Assembly (NCBI RefSeq): GCF_001664485.1
Contig: NZ_CP013631.1
Location: forward strand, 241,840-305,839
Reading direction: 5' to 3'
From: Rhizobium sp. N324
GTDB taxonomy: Bacteria > Pseudomonadota > Alphaproteobacteria > Rhizobiales > Rhizobiaceae
Length of the DNA: 64,000 bases
The notes beneath the pieces are model-generated. The model saw only the letters and a list, made by a program, of their open reading frames with translations. It made no database searches and was not told the origin of the DNA. Position numbers and translations under genes: made by a program. Shown in pieces: positions 8,373 through 16,858 of the stretch. Numbering within the stretch: position 1 is the first letter of the stretch; the number at the start of each line of letters is the position of its first letter.

Positions 8373-9331
8373 GCATGATTTCATCCTCCCGGCTCTACGG
8401 TTCGATCCAGCTCCGCCGCAACCGCGGCCTCGCCGGCCTCTATCTCGTCGTTGCCGCCTTTCTCATCCTCTATGCGGTGCTCTTTCCCGGCATCCTGTCC
8501 GTCGGCGGTTTCTCCAAATTCACGCAGAACTGGTTCCCGCTCGCGCTCGTTACCATGGCGCAGGCGCTGCTGATGCTGAACGGCGGCATCACCCTGGCGA
8601 TCGGCCCGCTCGTCAGTCTCGGCGCGGTGATCGCGGCGACGACGATGCAAGGGGTGCTCGGCGTGCCGGGCGGCATTCTGGCTGTCGCGCTCGCCGGCCT
8701 TTCGATCGGCGCCGTCATCGGCGCCATCGTGACGCATCTGAGATTGCCGGCGATCATCGTCACGCTGGCCGGCTCCTTCATCATCAGCGGCGTCGCGCTG
8801 ATCCTGCTGCCGCGGCCGGGCGGGTTCATTCCCGATTGGCTGTCCACGGCGCTTGCCGGCCACACGCCGGTTGCCTTCCTGCTGCTGGTCGTTATCCTCC
8901 TGCTCTGGAAAGCCTTTCTCGCAACGCCGCTCGGCCTCGGCATCTATGCGGCCGGCGACAACCCGGTCGGCGCATTCCGCTCCGGGGTCCCGGTCGAGCA
9001 GGTGAAGGTCGCAGCCTTCGCGCTCTCCGGTCTGCTTGCGGCGCTGACCGGCCTTTTCGTCGCGGCGCAGACCGGCTCGGGCGATCCCGTGATCGGCACA
9101 CCCTTCACGCTGAACTCGATCGCCGCCGCCGTGCTCGGCGGCGTCGGCTTCCTCGGCGGCAAGGGCACGATGCGCGGCGCGATCTGCGGCAGCTTGCTGC
9201 TCTCCGTGATGATCAACGTCATGTTTTTCCTCGGCTTCCCGCCGGTTGCGCAATATGTCGCTCAAGGGTTGATCATCGTCGGGGCGGTCGCCATTCCGGA
9301 ACTTCTTAAGGGTTGGAGGGCAAGGCGATGA
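8369..9331 (+). CDS. CUT2-type sugar ABC transporter permease (first)
   Basis: Inner-membrane permease of 320 aa with eight to ten hydrophobic helices, BPD_transp_2 family. It shows the family signatures NGGITLAIGPLVSLGAVIAA (about 67-86) and FTLNSIAAAVLGGVGFLGGKGT near residues 247-268. The ATG at 8369 overlaps the stop of the ATPase (ATGA), implying translational coupling. A second permease follows at once, so the channel is probably a heterodimer, which is less common than the RbsC homodimer arrangement. No soluble domain is fused. Confidence 0.88.
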   Translation: MSMISSSRLYGSIQLRRNRGLAGLYLVVAAFLILYAVLFPGILSVGGFSKFTQNWFPLALVTMAQALLMLNGGITLAIGPLVSLGAVIAATTMQGVLGVPGGILAVALAGLSIGAVIGAIVTHLRLPAIIVTLAGSFIISGVALILLPRPGGFIPDWLSTALAGHTPVAFLLLVVILLLWKAFLATPLGLGIYAAGDNPVGAFRSGVPVEQVKVAAFALSGLLAALTGLFVAAQTGSGDPVIGTPFTLNSIAAAVLGGVGFLGGKGTMRGAICGSLLLSVMINVMFFLGFPPVAQYVAQGLIIVGAVAIPELLKGWRARR

Positions 9332-10269
9332 ACATCGTCAGATCCGCGTTTCGCAATCCACCGCTGCTCACCTTCCTTCTGGTCGCGCTCGTCTGGATCG
9401 TCGCAAGCGTCACGCTGCGCGGTTTCGGCGCCTATGGCCATCTGCGCTACCTGCTTGAACTCGCCGCGGTGATTGGCATCGTCGCGGCCGGCCAGACGCT
9501 CGTCATCCTGATGGGCGGCATCGATCTTTCCGTCGGTGCTGTCATCACTGTCACGGCGATCCTGCTGCCGCTGATCTCGCCGGCCTGGGATCCGACCGGC
9601 CTTGCCGGCATCGCGGCGGCGCTTGCCATCGCCACCGGCATCGGCCTGATGAACGGTGCGGGTGCTGCCTATCTTCGCGTGCCGCCGATCATCATGACGC
9701 TCGCCATGGCGACCTTCCTGCAGGGGCTGCTGGTCATCGTCGCCGGCGGCAGCGCCGTCACCGTCAGCAATCCGGCCGTCATTCTGCTCGGGCAGGCGCG
9801 GCCGCTCGGCATTCCCTCGGGAATTCTGCTATGGCTCGCCGTCTCGATCGTCGTGCTGCTGCTCGTCCACCGCATGCCGATCGGCGCCCGGTTCGTGGCG
9901 CTCGGGGCAAACCCGCTCGCCGCCCGGCTTTCCGGCGTCAGCATCACCCGCAACACACTGATCGCCCATACCCTGTCCGGCTTCTTCGCCGGGCTTGCCG
10001 GCATTCTCGTGCTCGGCATGAACCGGCAAGGTTATGTCGGCATCGGCGACCCCTATTTGCTGACCTCGATCGCCGCCGTCGTGCTCGGCGGCACCTCCAT
10101 CCTCGGCGGCCGCGGCACCTATGCCGGCACCATTCCGGGGGCGATCCTGCTCGTCACCACGACGGCGCTGATCACCGTCGTCAACGCCTCGCCCGGCTGG
10201 CGCTCGATCATGTTCGGCACGCTGATCCTTGCCCTGCTGCTCGTTTCCGGCCGCGAGGCGCGCAGATGA
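9328..10269 (+). CDS. CUT2-type sugar ABC transporter permease (second)
   Basis: Second permease, 313 aa, BPD_transp_2 family, with the markers LMGGIDLSVGAVITVTAILL and LTSIAAVVLGGTSILGGRGT in the same relative places as its neighbour. The ATG at 9328 overlaps the previous stop in an ATGA and is preferred over an ATG 15 bases upstream, although GGTTGGAGGG lies before both. It is followed by another ATGA overlap into the amidohydrolase, tying transport and catabolism into one transcript. Confidence 0.88.
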   Translation: MNIVRSAFRNPPLLTFLLVALVWIVASVTLRGFGAYGHLRYLLELAAVIGIVAAGQTLVILMGGIDLSVGAVITVTAILLPLISPAWDPTGLAGIAAALAIATGIGLMNGAGAAYLRVPPIIMTLAMATFLQGLLVIVAGGSAVTVSNPAVILLGQARPLGIPSGILLWLAVSIVVLLLVHRMPIGARFVALGANPLAARLSGVSITRNTLIAHTLSGFFAGLAGILVLGMNRQGYVGIGDPYLLTSIAAVVLGGTSILGGRGTYAGTIPGAILLVTTTALITVVNASPGWRSIMFGTLILALLLVSGREARR

Positions 10270-11222
10270 CGAAGCGCTATGACGGGCCGGTGATCGACCC
10301 GCATCATCATCTCTGGGACCTCAGCCTGCAGCGCCATCCCTGGCTTCAGAAAGCGCGCGAGACCGGCGAGGAGATGGTGGTCGGAAACCTCGGACCGATC
10401 CTGCGTGATTACGGCATCGACGATTATCGCGCCGATGCCGCGCGACAGAACGTCATTGCGACGGTGCATGTGGAGGCCGGCTGGTCGGTTGCCTATCCGC
10501 TGGAGGAGAGCCGCTGGCTTGAGGGTCTCGACCGCAGTTCCGGCGTGGCCCGCCGCTATATCGCCCGCGTTCCCCTCGACGGTCCGGATGCCGCGCGCCT
10601 GCTCGAAGCCGAAGCGGAAAACCCCAACGTCGTCGGCATCCGCGATATTCTGAGCTGGCATCCCGATGTGGCGAAGCGTTTTGCATCGCGTCCGGATCGC
10701 ATGGCCGATCCCGCCTGGCGCGCGGGGCTTGCCCATGCCATGCGGCTCGGGCTGGTCTTCGACCTGATGCTCTATCCCTGGCAGATGGCTGAGGCGCTCG
10801 ATCTGGTGCAGGCTTTTCCCGACACGCTTTTCGTCCTCAACCACGGCGGCAGCCCGATCGACCGGACGGAGGACGGCATGGCGCTCTGGCACCGCGGCCT
10901 GCGGGCGCTCGGCAAAGAGCCGAACCTGCGCCTGAAGATCTCCGACCTCGTCGCCTATGACCATGCGTGGACGCTCGAAAGCCTGCGGCCGGTGATCGAA
11001 CATTGCCTCGCTTGTTTCGGCCCTGAACGTGCGATGTTTGCCAGCGACTTCCCGGTCGCAGGCCTGCATGCCTCTTTCGACCAGGTCTATCAGGTGTTCC
11101 GCACGGTCGCCGCCGAGTTCTCTCTGGACGAGCAACGCGCTTTGTTCTTTGCCACCGCCAACGACACCTATCGCCTTGGTTTGGCCGATCCGGCCGAGAT
11201 CGGGAGAGGTTCCCATGTCTGA
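10266..11222 (+). CDS. Amidohydrolase-2 family metal-dependent hydrolase
   Basis: TIM-barrel hydrolase of 318 aa. The N-terminal metal motif appears as VIDPHHHLWDLSLQRHPWL (about 9-27), the form seen in L-fuconolactonase and related lactonases of amidohydrolase family 2. Further conserved points are FVLNHGGSP at about 190 and the closing MFASDFPVAG with its metal/catalytic aspartate near residue 260. Family members hydrolyse sugar lactones, or decarboxylate or hydrolyse cyclic compounds. Coupled by ATGA to the second permease and by an 8-bp overlap to the next gene. A lactonase or cyclic amide hydrolase role in the pathway is likely; the substrate is unknown. Confidence 0.82.
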   Translation: MTKRYDGPVIDPHHHLWDLSLQRHPWLQKARETGEEMVVGNLGPILRDYGIDDYRADAARQNVIATVHVEAGWSVAYPLEESRWLEGLDRSSGVARRYIARVPLDGPDAARLLEAEAENPNVVGIRDILSWHPDVAKRFASRPDRMADPAWRAGLAHAMRLGLVFDLMLYPWQMAEALDLVQAFPDTLFVLNHGGSPIDRTEDGMALWHRGLRALGKEPNLRLKISDLVAYDHAWTLESLRPVIEHCLACFGPERAMFASDFPVAGLHASFDQVYQVFRTVAAEFSLDEQRALFFATANDTYRLGLADPAEIGRGSHV

Positions 11223-12525
11223 TCTTCAAACTGCGACCGAAAACGTGCTGATCGACGAGCGGGTGCGGGGCTTTCCGCCCGGCCACCCGCCGCTGCCGCT
11301 CGTGGCCATCGGAACCCGGGGATGGAGGCCCTATGATGGCCGGATGGCGCTGCCGCTGATCTCGCTCGACCGGCAGGCCTTCGCCGGTAATGTCGAGCTG
11401 ATGATGGCCTATGTGAAGAGCAATAGGGCCGAAATCGCGCCGCACGCCAAGACGCCGATGTCGACGGCGCTGGCGGACATGCTTCTTTCGGCGGGCGCCT
11501 GGGGCGCGACGGTTGCCGACATTCGTCAGACCGCCGTGCTGCTCAAGGCCGGACAGCGCCGGTTGATCCTCGCCAACGAGATCGGCGGGGTCGCCGCGGC
11601 CTGCCGGCTGGCGGCCCTGCTCGGCCATTATCCCGATGCGGAGCTCCATGTCTTCGTGGATTCGACAGCGCTCGTCGAGGCGCTTGCCTTCGCCTGGCAG
11701 GAGCGCGCCGATCTGCCGCCTCTTGGCCTGCTGGTGGAATTCGGCGCCGGCCGCGCCGGTCTTCGTAGCGCCGAAGCCGCGGCGGGAATTCTCGACGCAA
11801 TCCTTGCCGTGGAGACGCCGGCCTTGCGGCTGAGCGGCATCGCCGCCTATGAGGGTGCGGCCGCGACCGCCGATCCGGAAGAAACGATGCTTCGCATCGA
11901 CGCGCTGATGGCGATGACATCAGATTTCCTGCCGAAGATCCGCGTCCGCATCGGAAGAGAGCGGCCGCTTCTCGTCACATCAGGCGGTTCGGTGTTTTTC
12001 GACATCGTCGTCGCGCGGCTTTCGGCCGTCGTCGCGGCCGATCCCGCCTGCCGGCTCGTGCTGCGCAGCGGCGCGATCTTCTTTCACGACCATGGCGTCT
12101 ATGAGCGTGGCCTTGCCGGTCTCGATGCGCGCGGCGGCTTTCGCATCGGCGGCGAGATCGTTTCCGCGGCGGCGGCTTTCCGTCCGACGCTCAGGGTCTG
12201 GGCCGAGGTCCTGTCGCGGCCGGAGCCAGGGCTTGCGATTGCAGGCATGGGCATGCGCGACGTGGCGATGGACCAGGACTTGCCGCGGCCGCTGGCGCTT
12301 TATCGCAATGGCGTGCACCTTGCCGATCTCGACGGCGCCAGAGTTTTCCGCCTCAACGACCAGCACGCCTTCATGGCGCTTGCCGATGACAGCGACGTCG
12401 CCGTGGGCGACGTCATCGAGTTCGGCATCTCGCATCCCTGCACCTGCCTGGACCGGCATGCGATCCTTTACGGCCTCGATCCGGATCATTCGGTGACGGC
12501 AGCCTATTTCACAAGCTTCGGCTGA
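11215..12525 (+). CDS. Type III PLP-fold enzyme (D-threonine aldolase / D-serine dehydratase-like, alanine racemase N-terminal)
   Basis: A 436-aa enzyme of the alanine-racemase-fold group that works on D-amino acids. The PLP lysine is probably K79 in EIAPHAKTPMS, matching the RPHxKTH motif of D-threonine aldolases. GLLVEFGAGRAGLRS is the usual phosphate/substrate-binding block, and the C-terminal GISHPCTCLDRH holds the His and Cys that bind the divalent metal in D-serine dehydratase and D-threonine aldolase. Members cleave or deaminate beta-hydroxy D-amino acids. With RidA next door, a deamination step releasing an enamine/imine is likely. The start at 11215 gives an 8-bp overlap with the amidohydrolase. 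Confidence 0.82.
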   Translation: MSDLQTATENVLIDERVRGFPPGHPPLPLVAIGTRGWRPYDGRMALPLISLDRQAFAGNVELMMAYVKSNRAEIAPHAKTPMSTALADMLLSAGAWGATVADIRQTAVLLKAGQRRLILANEIGGVAAACRLAALLGHYPDAELHVFVDSTALVEALAFAWQERADLPPLGLLVEFGAGRAGLRSAEAAAGILDAILAVETPALRLSGIAAYEGAAATADPEETMLRIDALMAMTSDFLPKIRVRIGRERPLLVTSGGSVFFDIVVARLSAVVAADPACRLVLRSGAIFFHDHGVYERGLAGLDARGGFRIGGEIVSAAAAFRPTLRVWAEVLSRPEPGLAIAGMGMRDVAMDQDLPRPLALYRNGVHLADLDGARVFRLNDQHAFMALADDSDVAVGDVIEFGISHPCTCLDRHAILYGLDPDHSVTAAYFTSFG

Positions 12526-12560
12526 ATTCTCCCTGCAAAACCAAGAAAAGGAAAAGCTGC

Positions 12561-12905
12561 ATGATCCAGCGTTATCAGAAGGGCTCGCGTATGAGCCAGG
12601 CCGTCAGCTATGGCGGTCTCGTCTATATTGCCGGCCAGGTCGCGGAAAATCGCAAGGCTGATATCGAGGAGCAGACCCGCGATGTGCTCGGCAAGATCGA
12701 CGCCCTTTTGCAGGAAGCCGGCACCGATCGCTCGCGTCTCCTCGCCGTTAACGTCTTCCTGCCGGCGATTACCGATTTCGAGGCGATGAACGGCGTTTAT
12801 GACAGCTGGATCGACATCGAAAACCCGCCGGCCCGCGCCTGCACCGAAGCGCGCCTGGCCGACCCGGACCTGCGCGTCGAAATGACCGCGGTCGCGGCGC
12901 TGTAA
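12561..12905 (+). CDS. RidA/YjgF-family enamine/imine deaminase
   Basis: Small protein of 114 aa of the RidA (YjgF/YER057c) family, which hydrolyses reactive enamines and imines such as 2-aminoacrylate released by PLP enzymes. Recognisable are SYGGLVYIAGQVA near the N-terminus, DVLGKIDALLQEAGTDRSRL in the helix region and the closing ENPPARACTEARLADPDLRV, whose ARACTEA contains the conserved arginine that binds the substrate carboxylate. AAAAGGAAAA precedes the ATG. Its position directly after a PLP enzyme is the classical arrangement and supports a dehydratase/deaminase reaction in this pathway. Confidence 0.9.
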   Translation: MIQRYQKGSRMSQAVSYGGLVYIAGQVAENRKADIEEQTRDVLGKIDALLQEAGTDRSRLLAVNVFLPAITDFEAMNGVYDSWIDIENPPARACTEARLADPDLRVEMTAVAAL

Positions 12906-12936
12906 CTGCGCGGCACCGCCCCGCACTGGAGGGACC

Positions 12937-13950
12937 ATGCATAGCGGCCTCGTCAATCCGATCGACTTTTCGCGTGAGGGCCGGCAGGCCGGCCATCTCG
13001 CCATTCCCTATTCGATCGACCGTTCGCCTTACTATCAGATCCGCATTCCGATCCTTCGCCTCAAAAATGGCGAAGGGCCGTCTTTGCTGCTGATGGCCGG
13101 CAACCACGGCGACGAATACGAGGGCGAACTGCAGCTCGGCCGGCTGATGCGCCTGCTTGATGTTGCTGATATAAGTGGCGCCGTCACCATCCTGCCGATG
13201 GCGAACCTGCCGGCGGTGATGGCGGCCAAACGCTGCTCGCCCTTCGACGGCGGCAACCTCAACCGGGCTTTTCCCGGCGATCCCGCGGGGATCCCAACGG
13301 CGCGCTTGGCGCATTTCCTCGAACACGAACTCTTCCCGCGCCATGACGTCATGCTCGACCTGCATTCGGGCGGCACGTCGATGGCGCACCTGCCCTGCAC
13401 GCTGATCGAGCGGCAGGCCGACGCCGTCCGCTTCGAGCGGTCGGTCGCGCTGACGCGGGCGATGGGCGCATCGCATGCCTTCATCGCTGACAATGGCCCG
13501 GCGGCGCCGACATCGATGGGGGCTGCGGCAAGGGCCGGTATCGTCGGTCTTTCCGGCGAGTTCGGCGGCGGTGGAAGCGTGACGCCTGCGACGATGGCCT
13601 TCACGGCGGCAGCGATCGATCGGCTGCTTTTGGCGCTCGGCATTATTAGGCGTCCGGTCCTTTCCCGCACGCCACTGGCTGAGCTTGGGCCGCTGCAACT
13701 CCTCTCGCTGTCCCGGCACAGCCAGGGCATCTACGCCGATCGCAGAGGCTGGTTCGAGCCGGCCGCAGCCCTTGGCGCCATGGTTTCGGCCGGCGACCTG
13801 GCCGGATGGTATCATGACCTGGAACGCCTGGAGCAGCCGGAGGAAGAGCTGTGCTTTGCCGAGGGCGGTATCGTCATTTCCCACCGGCTGCATTGCGACA
13901 GCCAGGCCGGCGATTGCCTGATCCAGGTCGCCGAACCGATTGCCGCTTAG
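12937..13950 (+). CDS. AstE/AspA-family zinc deacylase (N-acyl amino acid deacetylase-like, DoeB-type)
   Basis: M14-like zinc hydrolase of 337 aa in the succinylglutamate desuccinylase / aspartoacylase family. Zinc ligands are His57 and Glu60 in GNHGDEYEG, with the third in MLDLHSGGTS; the catalytic glutamate is probably in LSGEFGGGGSV. The layout resembles N-acetyl-diaminobutyrate deacetylase (DoeB) more than bacterial AstE. It removes an acyl group from an amino acid or diamine and is the last gene of the importer operon. Its stop overlaps the stop region of the convergent TIM-barrel gene by 4 bp. Confidence 0.83.
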   Translation: MHSGLVNPIDFSREGRQAGHLAIPYSIDRSPYYQIRIPILRLKNGEGPSLLLMAGNHGDEYEGELQLGRLMRLLDVADISGAVTILPMANLPAVMAAKRCSPFDGGNLNRAFPGDPAGIPTARLAHFLEHELFPRHDVMLDLHSGGTSMAHLPCTLIERQADAVRFERSVALTRAMGASHAFIADNGPAAPTSMGAAARAGIVGLSGEFGGGGSVTPATMAFTAAAIDRLLLALGIIRRPVLSRTPLAELGPLQLLSLSRHSQGIYADRRGWFEPAAALGAMVSAGDLAGWYHDLERLEQPEEELCFAEGGIVISHRLHCDSQAGDCLIQVAEPIAA

Positions 13951-15131
13951 CGAAGCCCGTCGACTGCCGCCCTGACCCAGTCGAGACGTTTGGCCGGGAT
14001 CAGGCCGTAATTGTAGAAGTTCACGCCGTCAGCGCCGGCATCGACGGCCGCCTGGGCGCGTGCCGCCAGCACCGAGGCTTCACCGACCTCGGGATAGAAG
14101 ACGCGCAGGCCGACACCGAGGAATTTCTCCGATCCAAGTGCCGCCCGGCCGGCGCGCATGACATCGGCGACAGCATCCGGCGTCATGTCGTAGCAGCAGA
14201 GGATCGCCCCGTCGCAGAGCTTGCCGACAGCTGAGAGATCGACGCCGCCGAGCCAGCCGTCCTTCAGGTCGATCAGCACGATCCGGCTCGCCGGATCGGC
14301 CGCCGCCTTGATCTCACCGATCAGGCTGGTCACCGGTTCGCTGCGCCAGGCGAGATAGGCGTGCAGATCGGGGTGGTCGCGGAAGGCGTCGATGCCGGCC
14401 GCCGGAAAATCCGGGAACTGGCGTTCCGGGACATCACGCTCGCAGAATTCGGCGATGAAGCGCGCAGCCGTTCGGCGTGCGCCTTCGACCGGTACACCGG
14501 CCTTTGCCGCGCGCGCCGTGCAATGGTCGCAGAAGCAGAGCGACAGCAGGAAATCATCCTCGGCATTGAGGCCGACGCCGTCTTTCTCATGATGGTATTC
14601 ATGCGCGAAGCCCATGAAGTTCGGGCTTTCCAACTCCACCATATCCGGCCGGTAATTCTCCGTGATGTCGCGGACAAGGGTGACGGCATAGGCGCGCGCC
14701 GCCGGGCTGGAGGGGCAGAGATTATAATAGTTGGGATTGCCGAAGGCGTTGCGCGTCACGTGGTCGGGATACAGCATGCCGAGGCGGCTGTTGTGAAGGC
14801 AGACCGTCCAGCAGGAGACCCGCAGACCGGTCGCGTCGCGTCCCCTGGTCAGCGCCTCCAGCATGTCGCCGCGCTCGGTGACATTCTCCGCCATCAGCGG
14901 CCGGATCAGCTTGTCCTGCCACAGGCTCTCGTCCGGCCGGAAGTAGACCGTCCCGTCCTCGGGAAAATAGGCCTTTTGCTGCGGGCTGCGCGGCTGCAGG
15001 AAGCGGCCGGCATGATAGGAGGTCGCCATGCTGATCGTGTTGAGGCCTACCCTGTTGCGAAGCTCGGCGGCAATCGCATCGAGCCCTTGGTCCTGGATAT
15101 CCCAGGGGTAAGTCCACATGGAAAGGTGCAT
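13947..15131 (-). CDS. Uncharacterised TIM-barrel protein with CFCDHC motif
   Basis: A 394-aa protein with no signal peptide that I cannot assign to a named enzyme. Its look is that of a glycoside-hydrolase-like (beta/alpha)8 barrel: ISMATSYHAGRFLQP early on, VELESPNFMGFAHEYHHEKDG with acidic and His residues at about 160-180, then LCFCDHCTARAAKAG, a paired-cysteine motif seen in several families of hypothetical barrel proteins, and DGVNFYNYGLIP at the C-terminus. Its stop overlaps the stop of the deacylase gene, and its promoter region carries two palindromes resembling the IclR operator of the importer operon. It is therefore probably part of the same catabolic unit. Function unknown. Confidence 0.7.
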   Translation of the reverse strand: MHLSMWTYPWDIQDQGLDAIAAELRNRVGLNTISMATSYHAGRFLQPRSPQQKAYFPEDGTVYFRPDESLWQDKLIRPLMAENVTERGDMLEALTRGRDATGLRVSCWTVCLHNSRLGMLYPDHVTRNAFGNPNYYNLCPSSPAARAYAVTLVRDITENYRPDMVELESPNFMGFAHEYHHEKDGVGLNAEDDFLLSLCFCDHCTARAAKAGVPVEGARRTAARFIAEFCERDVPERQFPDFPAAGIDAFRDHPDLHAYLAWRSEPVTSLIGEIKAAADPASRIVLIDLKDGWLGGVDLSAVGKLCDGAILCCYDMTPDAVADVMRAGRAALGSEKFLGVGLRVFYPEVGEASVLAARAQAAVDAGADGVNFYNYGLIPAKRLDWVRAAVDGLR

Positions 15132-15150
15132 GGCGCGCTCCGCTCAAGTC

Positions 15151-15188
15151 TGTCCACTTTATAGAACATGTGTCCATAATAGTGTCCA
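15151..15188. promoter_or_regulatory. Two tandem 18-bp palindrome-like sites, candidate IclR operators
   Basis: TGTCCACTTTATAGAACA (15151-15168) and TGTCCATAATAGTGTCCA (15171-15188) start exactly 20 bp apart, just upstream of the TIM-barrel gene start at 15131. Each agrees in 14 of 18 positions with the reverse complement of the palindrome between the IclR gene and the importer (5703-5720). Same face of the helix and position over the promoter suggest cooperative binding. This was judged by eye, without statistics. Confidence 0.5.
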
Positions 15189-15227
15189 GAGTGACTTTGG
15201 CGCGCTCAGGCCTTTTGCTGTTCCTTG

Positions 15228-15902
15228 TCAGATGTCGACGACAAGGCCCTTGGCTTTCAGCACCGCTTCCAGATTGCTGACCTCGATGACCGATTTTCCC
15301 GCCTTGTAGGCAGCGATGTAACCGGCTTCGGCATCTTCGCGCGCCTGCGAAAGCCTCGCTGCCTCCTGCGCTTCCTGCCTGCGCACGACCACCAGGCCGT
15401 CGGCATCTCCGACGATGATGTCGCCGGGATTGATGGTTTCGCCGCCGACGATGATCGGGTCGTTCACCGCCGCAATGGTTTCCTTCACCGTGCCCTTGAT
15501 GCAGACGCTGAGGGAGAAGACGGGGAAACCGAGTTCCCGCAACTGCAGTGTGTCGCGCACGCCGGTATCGGTCACGAGACCGCCGATGCCCTTGGCAAGG
15601 CAGGCATTGGCAAGCACGTCGCCGAAGGAGCCGGCCTCTTCGTATTCGCCGGCCGAGACGACGATGATATCCCCGGGCTTTGCATAGTTGATGGCGAGCT
15701 GCAGCATGATGTTGTCGCGCGGCGCGCATTTGACCGTGAATGCCGGGCCGCACAGTTTCATGCGGTAGTCGACGGGCTTGAGGCGGGAGGAAAGTGCGCC
15801 GCGGCGGCCCTGGGCTTCGTGGATGGTCGCCGGCGAAAATTTCGAAACGGCCTCGATGTCAGCTTTGCTGGGCCGTTCAGCGATGTCTTTTATATGAATC
15901 AT
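15228..15902 (-). CDS. RraA-like / HMG aldolase family protein
   Basis: A 224-aa protein of the RraA/4-hydroxy-4-methyl-2-oxoglutarate aldolase superfamily. The core reads GDIIVVSAGEYEEAGSFGDVLA, then GLVTDTGVRDTLQLRELGFP, in which the Arg-Asp pair contacts substrate and metal in the aldolases, and GDIIVGDADGLVVVRR near residue 170. Members either cleave aldol compounds to pyruvate or bind RNase E; the intact GVRD motif and a catabolic neighbourhood favour an aldolase or decarboxylase. The ATG at 15902 was chosen because the short upstream extension looks non-conserved. It lies 88 bp after an amino acid binding-protein gene and 96 bp before the TIM-barrel gene, on the same strand. Confidence 0.82.
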   Translation of the reverse strand: MIHIKDIAERPSKADIEAVSKFSPATIHEAQGRRGALSSRLKPVDYRMKLCGPAFTVKCAPRDNIMLQLAINYAKPGDIIVVSAGEYEEAGSFGDVLANACLAKGIGGLVTDTGVRDTLQLRELGFPVFSLSVCIKGTVKETIAAVNDPIIVGGETINPGDIIVGDADGLVVVRRQEAQEAARLSQAREDAEAGYIAAYKAGKSVIEVSNLEAVLKAKGLVVDI

Positions 15903-15922
15903 GGGTGCCTCACATCGTTGGT

Positions 15923-15947
15923 AGACGGCGGGCAAATCCCGCCGTCT
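15923..15947 (-). terminator. Strong hairpin after the amino acid binding-protein gene
   Basis: AGACGGCGGG pairs perfectly with CCCGCCGTCT across a 5-base loop, in the gap between the binding-protein stop (15991) and the RraA start (15902). No T-run follows on the minus strand, so it may act as an attenuator or 3'-end mRNA stabiliser more than a full intrinsic terminator. Confidence 0.55.
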
Positions 15948-15990
15948 TATCTCGGTTGAATGTCTTCGGGAGGTTCCGAGACCGGTCGGT

Positions 15991-16827
15991 CTACGGGATC
16001 GGGTCGAATTTCAGCTGCGCGAGCGGCACGACTTTGTCCGTGCGGGTCATCTTGTACTCGGTGTTCGGGCCGAGCCACTTGTCCCAGATCTTGTTGATTT
16101 CACCGGACTCGTCGAGCTTGTGCAGGATCTCGTTGATCTTGGCGGTCAGCGCCGGCTGATCCTTGGCCATGCCGATGCCGATCGGCTGATAGAGCATCGG
16201 CTCCTCGATCATCCGCATTTCCTTGCCCTTGCTCTTCGATTCATTGACGAACTTGGTCGTCGTCATGGTGTTGGCGACCATGCCGCGCGCCTTGCCCTGC
16301 TGGACGGCGAGGTAGGCCGAAGCGGTATCCTGGAAGGTCAGCGGGTCGGATTTGTTGAGCTTGATCGACATTTCCGAGGTCGAGCCCTTGGTCGAAGCGA
16401 TGCGCTGGCCGGCGTAATCGGCCTTCGACTTGCCGGCATCGTCGGCCGGCACGATCAGCATCTCCTTGGCGAGATAATAGGGATCGCTGAACTGGATCTG
16501 CTCGGCGCGGCTCAGCGTATAGGCAAGGTTGGCGACGGTGATGTCGACGCGGCCGAGCTTGACCTCCGGCACGCGGGCTTCGACCGAAACCGGCTTGATC
16601 TCGGCCTTGACGCCCAATTCCTTGGCGATGGCGCCGCAGAGATCGACGTCGAAGCCGGCCATTTCGCGGGTCTTCGGATCCGGCGAAGCGAAGGGAGGAA
16701 CGTCGGCGAACGTCGCGCAGCGCAGGGTCTTGGCCGACATGATGGTGTCGAGCTGATCGGCTTTCGCGGGCAAGGCGGCTGCCAGGCCGGCAAATGCGAC
16801 GGTGAGGCTTAGGTATTTCCAGTTCAT
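15991..16827 (-). CDS. Polar amino acid ABC transporter substrate-binding protein (family 3)
   Basis: Periplasmic binding protein, 278 aa, with a signal peptide of about 23 residues (LSLTVAFAGLAAALPAKA). The mature part has the SBP_bac_3 pattern: LRCATFADVPPFASPDP, then AGFDVDLCGAIAKELGVK, VEARVPEVKLGRVDITVANL and IQFSDPYYLAKEMLIV. RIASTKGSTSEMSIK is the second ligand-binding strip. It is the last gene of a five-gene operon SDR - permease - permease - ATPase - binding protein. Placing the binding protein last is slightly unusual for this family. The ligand is an amino acid or close analogue, by family. Confidence 0.88.
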   Translation of the reverse strand: MNWKYLSLTVAFAGLAAALPAKADQLDTIMSAKTLRCATFADVPPFASPDPKTREMAGFDVDLCGAIAKELGVKAEIKPVSVEARVPEVKLGRVDITVANLAYTLSRAEQIQFSDPYYLAKEMLIVPADDAGKSKADYAGQRIASTKGSTSEMSIKLNKSDPLTFQDTASAYLAVQQGKARGMVANTMTTTKFVNESKSKGKEMRMIEEPMLYQPIGIGMAKDQPALTAKINEILHKLDESGEINKIWDKWLGPNTEYKMTRTDKVVPLAQLKFDPIP

Positions 16828-16858
16828 TGCTGTTCTCCTTTGTTTTTGGTGGTTGGTA

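Noticed and set aside
15905..15935. N-terminal extension of the RraA-like protein
   Set aside because: The upstream start adds eleven residues that do not look like the family; the ATG at 15902 fits better.
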